A DNA stretch of 11,121 bases from Clostridiales bacterium (GTDB lineage Bacteria; Bacillota; Clostridia; Saccharofermentanales; Saccharofermentanaceae), in contig DNAE01000210.1 in assembly GCA_003543635.1 (NCBI GenBank), forward strand, positions 1-11,121, given 5' to 3'. The notes under the pieces were generated by a model that did no database searches, was not told where the DNA came from, and was given only the letters and a program-made list of their open reading frames with translations. Position numbers and translations under genes: made by a program. This document shows, one piece after another, positions 7,208 to 11,121 of the stretch; position 1 is the first letter of the stretch, and the number at the start of each line of letters is the position of its first letter.

Positions 7208-10200
7208 ATGAGCCCCTACTGGAAGACCGTCTTCAGGACCATAAGGAGCAGCCTGGGAAGATTCCTTGCAATACTTGCCATAATCGCCCTGGGCGTGGGC
7301 TTTTATTCGGGATTATCCCTTACCATGCCCTGCTTCCTTGAAACGGGCAACACCTTTGTCAGGGACCATTCCCTTTACGATCTGCGCCTTATCTCCACCA
7401 TAGGTTTTGAGGAGGGCGACATAGAGAAGATCTCAGGAACGGAGGGGGTCCGGGCCTGCGCGGGAGCCTACCTTCAGGATGCCCTTGTAAACGAGGAGGA
7501 TGCCACCGTTTCCGTGGTCAGGTTCCATTCCCTGACGGAGGGGATCAATGAGCCGGAGCTTACGGCGGGAAGGCTTCCCGTGGCGGGAAACGAGGTCGTC
7601 CTGGACGGCTACAGATGCCCCGATTCCATGATCGGCACCACCTTGAAGATATCCCCGGAGAACGATAAGGATACAAGGGATGCCTTCACCTACGACAGTT
7701 ATACGGTGGTGGGGATAATAAGATCCCCCTACTACCTCAATTTCCAGAGGGGTACCACCGACGTGGGCGGCGGAAGCATCAACTACTACGCCTATATTGC
7801 GGACACGGGTTTCTCCCTGGAATACTTCACGGAATGCTTCGTTAAGTGGGATGCCGACTACTTCATCTATTCCGATGAAGAGGAGGCCCTGGAAGAGGAG
7901 CTCGAGGACAGGTTCGAAGGGATCGTCGAAGAGGTGATAAACGAGAGGTTTGACGATCTGACCTCCGACTACAGGGAGGAGATAGATGACGCCCGGCAGG
8001 AACTTCGGGAAAGCCGGGACGAGGCCCTTGAAGAACTCTCCGACGCGAAGCGGGAACTTGACGATGCCCGGGAAGAGATCAGGGATGGTCAGGCGGAACT
8101 TGATGATGCCCGGCAGGAACTTTCCGACGCCTGGGACAGGCTTACGGATGCGCAGGAGGAGCTTGCTGACGCCCTGGAAGAGATCGAGGACGGACAGGAT
8201 GAGATAGACGAGGGATACGAGGCATTGGAGGAGCAGGAGGAACTCCTGGACGAACAGGAGGCATCTCTGACGGAAGCGCGGGATCAGCTCACCGCGGGAA
8301 TAGAAGAGGCACAGGCCGCCCGGGATGATCTGGAGCTTCAATTGGAATATGTGACAGCCCTGGGGGACGAGGATTCCGCATCCCGGCTGGCGGAGGGTAT
8401 CGCAGCAGCGGAGGGTACCCTGGATGAACTTAACTCACAGCTTGCGGAAGTTAACGCGGGCCTGGAGGCCATAGCTGCGGGAAGAGATCAGATAGAGGAG
8501 GCAAGGGAGATCCTCTCCGATTCCCAGGATGAGCTTGACGCCGCAAGGGACGAATATAACGAGGGGTTAGAGGAGTATCAGAACGGACTTAACGATTACT
8601 ACGAGGGATCGGATGAATATAACGAAGGATATGATGATCTCCTTGAGGGTATAGAGGAATATAACGACGGGCTGTCGGAATATAATGACGGTCTTCTTTC
8701 GTATCAGCAGGAGATATCCATGGCGTACAGGGATATCGGCTATGCCGAGAAGCGTTTGAACGAACTGGAGGAGCCCAAGACCTATGTGCTGGGCAGGGAC
8801 ACCAATGTGGGATATGTATCCTTCGACAACGACGCCCATATAGTCGACGGTATAGCCAAGGTCTTCCCGGTGTTCTTTTTCGCTTTGGCGGCCCTGGTAT
8901 GCTCCACCACCATGCAGAGGATGGTGGCGGATGAGAGGGGCGGCATCGGCACCATGAGAGCCATGGGCTACGGCGGGTTTGCCGTAATGATGAAGTATGT
9001 GATCTATTCGGGAAGTGCCTCGGTGATGGGCTGTATCGGAGGGTATCTCGGGGGCATCAAGCTCTTCCCCTATGTGATATGGCAGGTGTACGGCATGATG
9101 TACGGCTTCGCCCCCATAGAGTTTGTGTCGGACAAGATGACCTTCTGTCTCGCCCTGGCGGTATCCCTTATCTGCTCCGTGGGAGTGACGGTGGTCACCT
9201 GCTTAGGGGAGATGAGGGGCATGCCCGCGGAACTCATAAGACCCAAGGCGCCCCCTGCGGGAAAGAGGATACTCCTGGAGAAGATCCCCTTTATCTGGAG
9301 AAGGCTCAAGTTCACCCACAAGGTCTCCATCCGTAACGTCTTCAGGTTCAAAAAGAGGATGTGGATGATGATCCTGGGTATCGCGGGATGTACAGCCCTG
9401 CTGATAACGGGATTCGGCATCAAGGATTCCATCGACGGCATCGTGGATGTCCAGTACGACAACATCCTCCTCTACGATATCTCCGTGAACTTCAAGGAGG
9501 ATACCTCCGAGGCGGCCATGAGAAATGCCGTGGTGCGCACCGATTCGAGGTTCGGGACCTCCTCCGATTCCGTTGCGGTGCTGGAGGAGAACCTCACCCA
9601 TCAGGGGGCGGACGCCATAAGGGATGTTACTCTGATCGTATCCGGGGATGAGGATATCCTTACCGCCGTGAACGGTCTTTGCGACGGGAATGTGATGCCC
9701 TGGCCTGATGACGGCAAGATCGCCATAAGCTCTAAGCTCGCCTCTAAGGCGGGCATCGTTCCCGGGGATACCATAACCCTGGGCTACGGGGATATGGGGG
9801 AGACCTTCACCGCGGAGGTGCAGTACGTCTTCGATAACTATATCTTCCACTATGCCTTCATGAACGATTCGACCTACGAGAGGATGCTAGGTAAGGAATA
9901 TGTCCCCGACACGTTGCTCATCACAAGAAACGGGGAGGAGGGGCCCACCGACTACGACTACGCTTCGTCCCTGGCGGGGGATCGCAACGTCAAGGCCTGG
10001 TCCGTGGTGGAGGAATCAAGGGCCTCATTCAGGTCCACCATGCAGCAGCTCAACAAGGTGGTGGTCCTCATAATAGGATGCGCCGCCGCCCTGGCATTCA
10101 TAGTCCTGTTCAACCTGAATAACATCAACATAACCGAGAGGATAAGGGAGATCGCCACCTTGAAGGTGCTGGGCTTCTCAAGGTTTGAGACGGGATCTTA

Positions 10201-10450
10201 CGTGTTCCGCGAGAACTTCATCCTGGTATTTCTGGGATTTGTCTTCGGGATCCCTCTGGGGATCGCCCTCCACGGATTCGTCATGGATCAGATAGAGATG
10301 GATACGGTCACCTTCGTGGTGAGGATCTTCCCCGTGAGCTATCTTCTGTCCCTGGGATTCGTCCTGTTATTCTCCCTTACCGTGGATCTTATAATGAGGG
10401 GCAAGACCAACCGCATCGACATGGCGGAGTCCCTCAAGAGCATCGAGTGA
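7208..10450 (+). CDS. FtsX-family ABC permease with large extracellular coiled coil
   Basis: 1080 residues, permease partner of the adjacent ATPase. Eight likely membrane spans are at about 18-38, 551-570, 595-618, 643-666, 718-737, 950-969, 1003-1022 and 1044-1063, arranged as two (1+3) FtsX/MacB-type units. The first extracytoplasmic loop (39-550) is very large. It holds a MacB-like region to about 220, then a highly charged coiled coil at about 224-520 with a break near 380-400. The second loop (738-949) is a smaller domain. The cytoplasmic linker 667-717 has the L-I-R-P-K-A-P-x-A-G-K-R and R-N-V-F-R-F-K-K-R motifs shared by long Firmicutes permeases of this type. The coiled coil probably reaches into or through the cell wall and may act as a mechanical arm, as in other FtsX-like systems; substrate or target is unknown. 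The start is 1 base after the ATPase stop, with a weak ribosome binding site, consistent with reinitiation. Confidence 0.93.
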   Translation: MSPYWKTVFRTIRSSLGRFLAILAIIALGVGFYSGLSLTMPCFLETGNTFVRDHSLYDLRLISTIGFEEGDIEKISGTEGVRACAGAYLQDALVNEEDATVSVVRFHSLTEGINEPELTAGRLPVAGNEVVLDGYRCPDSMIGTTLKISPENDKDTRDAFTYDSYTVVGIIRSPYYLNFQRGTTDVGGGSINYYAYIADTGFSLEYFTECFVKWDADYFIYSDEEEALEEELEDRFEGIVEEVINERFDDLTSDYREEIDDARQELRESRDEALEELSDAKRELDDAREEIRDGQAELDDARQELSDAWDRLTDAQEELADALEEIEDGQDEIDEGYEALEEQEELLDEQEASLTEARDQLTAGIEEAQAARDDLELQLEYVTALGDEDSASRLAEGIAAAEGTLDELNSQLAEVNAGLEAIAAGRDQIEEAREILSDSQDELDAARDEYNEGLEEYQNGLNDYYEGSDEYNEGYDDLLEGIEEYNDGLSEYNDGLLSYQQEISMAYRDIGYAEKRLNELEEPKTYVLGRDTNVGYVSFDNDAHIVDGIAKVFPVFFFALAALVCSTTMQRMVADERGGIGTMRAMGYGGFAVMMKYVIYSGSASVMGCIGGYLGGIKLFPYVIWQVYGMMYGFAPIEFVSDKMTFCLALAVSLICSVGVTVVTCLGEMRGMPAELIRPKAPPAGKRILLEKIPFIWRRLKFTHKVSIRNVFRFKKRMWMMILGIAGCTALLITGFGIKDSIDGIVDVQYDNILLYDISVNFKEDTSEAAMRNAVVRTDSRFGTSSDSVAVLEENLTHQGADAIRDVTLIVSGDEDILTAVNGLCDGNVMPWPDDGKIAISSKLASKAGIVPGDTITLGYGDMGETFTAEVQYVFDNYIFHYAFMNDSTYERMLGKEYVPDTLLITRNGEEGPTDYDYASSLAGDRNVKAWSVVEESRASFRSTMQQLNKVVVLIIGCAAALAFIVLFNLNNINITERIREIATLKVLGFSRFETGSYVFRENFILVFLGFVFGIPLGIALHGFVMDQIEMDTVTFVVRIFPVSYLLSLGFVLLFSLTVDLIMRGKTNRIDMAESLKSIE
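7985..8122 (+). repeat. Imperfect internal repeat in permease coiled coil (D-D-A-R-Q-E-L copies)
   Basis: The codons for D-D-A-R-Q-E-L occur at 7985-8005 and 8102-8122, 117 bases (39 codons) apart, and differ at one base. The shared core is GCCCGGCAGGAACTT. Related D-D-A-R-E-E and S-D-A-x-x-E/R-L units lie between. Near-identical DNA suggests internal duplication within the coiled-coil region rather than only amino-acid constraint. Confidence 0.6.
8552..8698 (+). repeat. Seven tandem Tyr/Gly heptads in permease coiled coil
   Basis: Residues 449-497 consist of seven consecutive 7-residue units of the form [DE]-Y-N-[ED]-G-L-x. Glycine recurs at 453, 460, 467, 474, 481, 488 and 495, and Tyr at 450, 457, 464, 471, 485 and 492 (Leu at 478). 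The DNA period is 21 bases, with GAATATAACGA-like copies. The pattern departs from the Ala/Leu/Glu heptads earlier in the same coiled coil. Confidence 0.85.
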
Positions 10451-11121
10451 TCAGGTCTCGGACATCCAGCTCTGGTGGTAGTACTTTTTCCTGTATTCCT
10501 CCGGGGTCATGCCGTTCTCCTTTTTAAATACCTGGATGAAATGGCTCTGGGAGGAGAAGCCCAGATAATTGGCGATATTAAGGGAGGACTCGTCGAGATG
10601 CCGGAGCATGTTCCTTGATATCTCCATCTTCTGGTCCCTGATATAGCGGCTCAAGGTCTTTCCCATCTCCTGCTTAAAGAGCTTTGAAAGGTAGGAGGGG
10701 TTAAGGGACAAGGCGTAGGCAATGGATTCCACCGTGAGGTTCTCCCTGATGTTGCTCCTGATGTAGTCTATGGCAAGGACTATATGCCTGGAGACCACCG
10801 CCTTTTTAACGCCGTCGCGCATCCTGGTGCAGTACTCCGTGGCGATCAGGCGGCGCAGGTCGTTGACCTCCTTCACGGTCTTCGCCTTATCGATCATGCG
10901 GATAAAGATATCGCTTAAGGAGTAGCTCACATTGATGTCCATGCCCGCCTCGATGCAGAACCTGCTTATGAGGGCCGTCATGATTATCATGTGATATCTG
11001 CTGTTGGCGATATCGTTGTCGGAAAGGACTCCCCGGCGGGATTTGGCATCCTCCTTGCCCACCCTCTCGAAAAAGGCGTAAAGGGCATCCAGATCCCCCT
11101 CGGAGATTATGGTATAAAAGC
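10451..11121 (-). CDS. AraC-family transcriptional regulator (5' partial, runs off right edge)
   Basis: The reading frame is open from the right edge to the stop at 10453-10451, giving at least 222 residues. A GTG at 11062-11060 could be mistaken for the start, but the in-frame residues upstream (Y-T-I-I-S-E-G-D-L-D-A-L-Y-A-F-F-E-R) read as normal protein, so the true start lies beyond the window. The last 100 or so residues form an AraC/XylS DNA-binding domain with two helix-turn-helices. The first includes L-N-P-S-Y-L-S-K-L-F-K. The second shows the family signature F-S-S-Q-S-H-F-I-Q-V-F-K-K-x-x-G-M-T-P-E-E-Y-R. The preceding helical region (S-R-Y-H-M-I-I-M-T-A-L-I-S-R-F-C-I-E-A-G, then Y-S-L-S-D) is typical of clostridial AraC regulators. 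The ligand-sensing N-terminal part is missing. It converges with the permease gene and could regulate it or unrelated genes. Confidence 0.92.
   Translation of the reverse strand, partial: FYTIISEGDLDALYAFFERVGKEDAKSRRGVLSDNDIANSRYHMIIMTALISRFCIEAGMDINVSYSLSDIFIRMIDKAKTVKEVNDLRRLIATEYCTRMRDGVKKAVVSRHIVLAIDYIRSNIRENLTVESIAYALSLNPSYLSKLFKQEMGKTLSRYIRDQKMEISRNMLRHLDESSLNIANYLGFSSQSHFIQVFKKENGMTPEEYRKKYYHQSWMSET

Noticed and set aside
11060..11062. GTG as the start of the AraC-family gene
   Set aside because: The frame stays open with protein-like sequence to the window edge, and the family needs a larger N-terminal sensing domain, so the gene is partial instead.

Overview
The window looks like chromosomal DNA from an anaerobic Bacillota (Clostridia) bacterium. 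The case is indirect. It has a two-metal RNase J, a membrane-anchored SH3-3D cell-wall protein, a secreted transglutaminase fused to BspA-type leucine-rich repeats, a very large FtsX-family permease with an extracellular coiled coil, and AGGAAG/AGGGAG ribosome binding sites. All are common together in Lachnospiraceae/Oscillospiraceae-like genomes. No rRNA, tRNA, CRISPR array, insertion sequence or phage gene was seen, and nothing identifies the species.

Layout. Positions 1-222 hold the 3' end of a rel/relA-type (p)ppGpp synthetase (ACT domain). It converges with a minus-strand pair: the SH3-3D protein (2936-1941), then RNase J (1926-223), only 14 bases apart and probably one transcript. A 140-base divergent region (2937-3076) carries short repeats and promoter-like hexamers. 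To its right, a 46-residue single-span membrane protein (3077-3217) is encoded on the plus strand. A good sigma-A-type promoter (3229-3257) then drives proS (3293-4987). proS is followed with almost no spacing by the transglutaminase-LRR protein (4987-6501), an ABC ATPase (6505-7206) and its large FtsX permease (7208-10450). The permease converges with the 3' part of an AraC-family regulator (10451 to the right edge), which is cut off by the window.

How the genes may work together. The ATPase and permease form a MacB/BceAB-like type VII ABC system. This class usually couples ATP hydrolysis to an extracytoplasmic mechanical task rather than classical transport; the substrate is unknown. The secreted transglutaminase-LRR protein encoded just upstream is a natural candidate partner or co-regulated surface factor, but this is inference. 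proS may only supply the promoter. The SH3-3D protein probably acts on or binds peptidoglycan, and its link to RNase J is one of transcription, not known function.

The most unusual features are the proS/transglutaminase-LRR/ABC gene order; seven exact heptads with glycine every seventh residue in the permease; a perfect 9-bp inverted repeat over the start of the small membrane protein gene; and two convergent gene junctions with the same abutting TGA|TCA stop codons. I found no clear evidence of a wholly new defence or mobile system.
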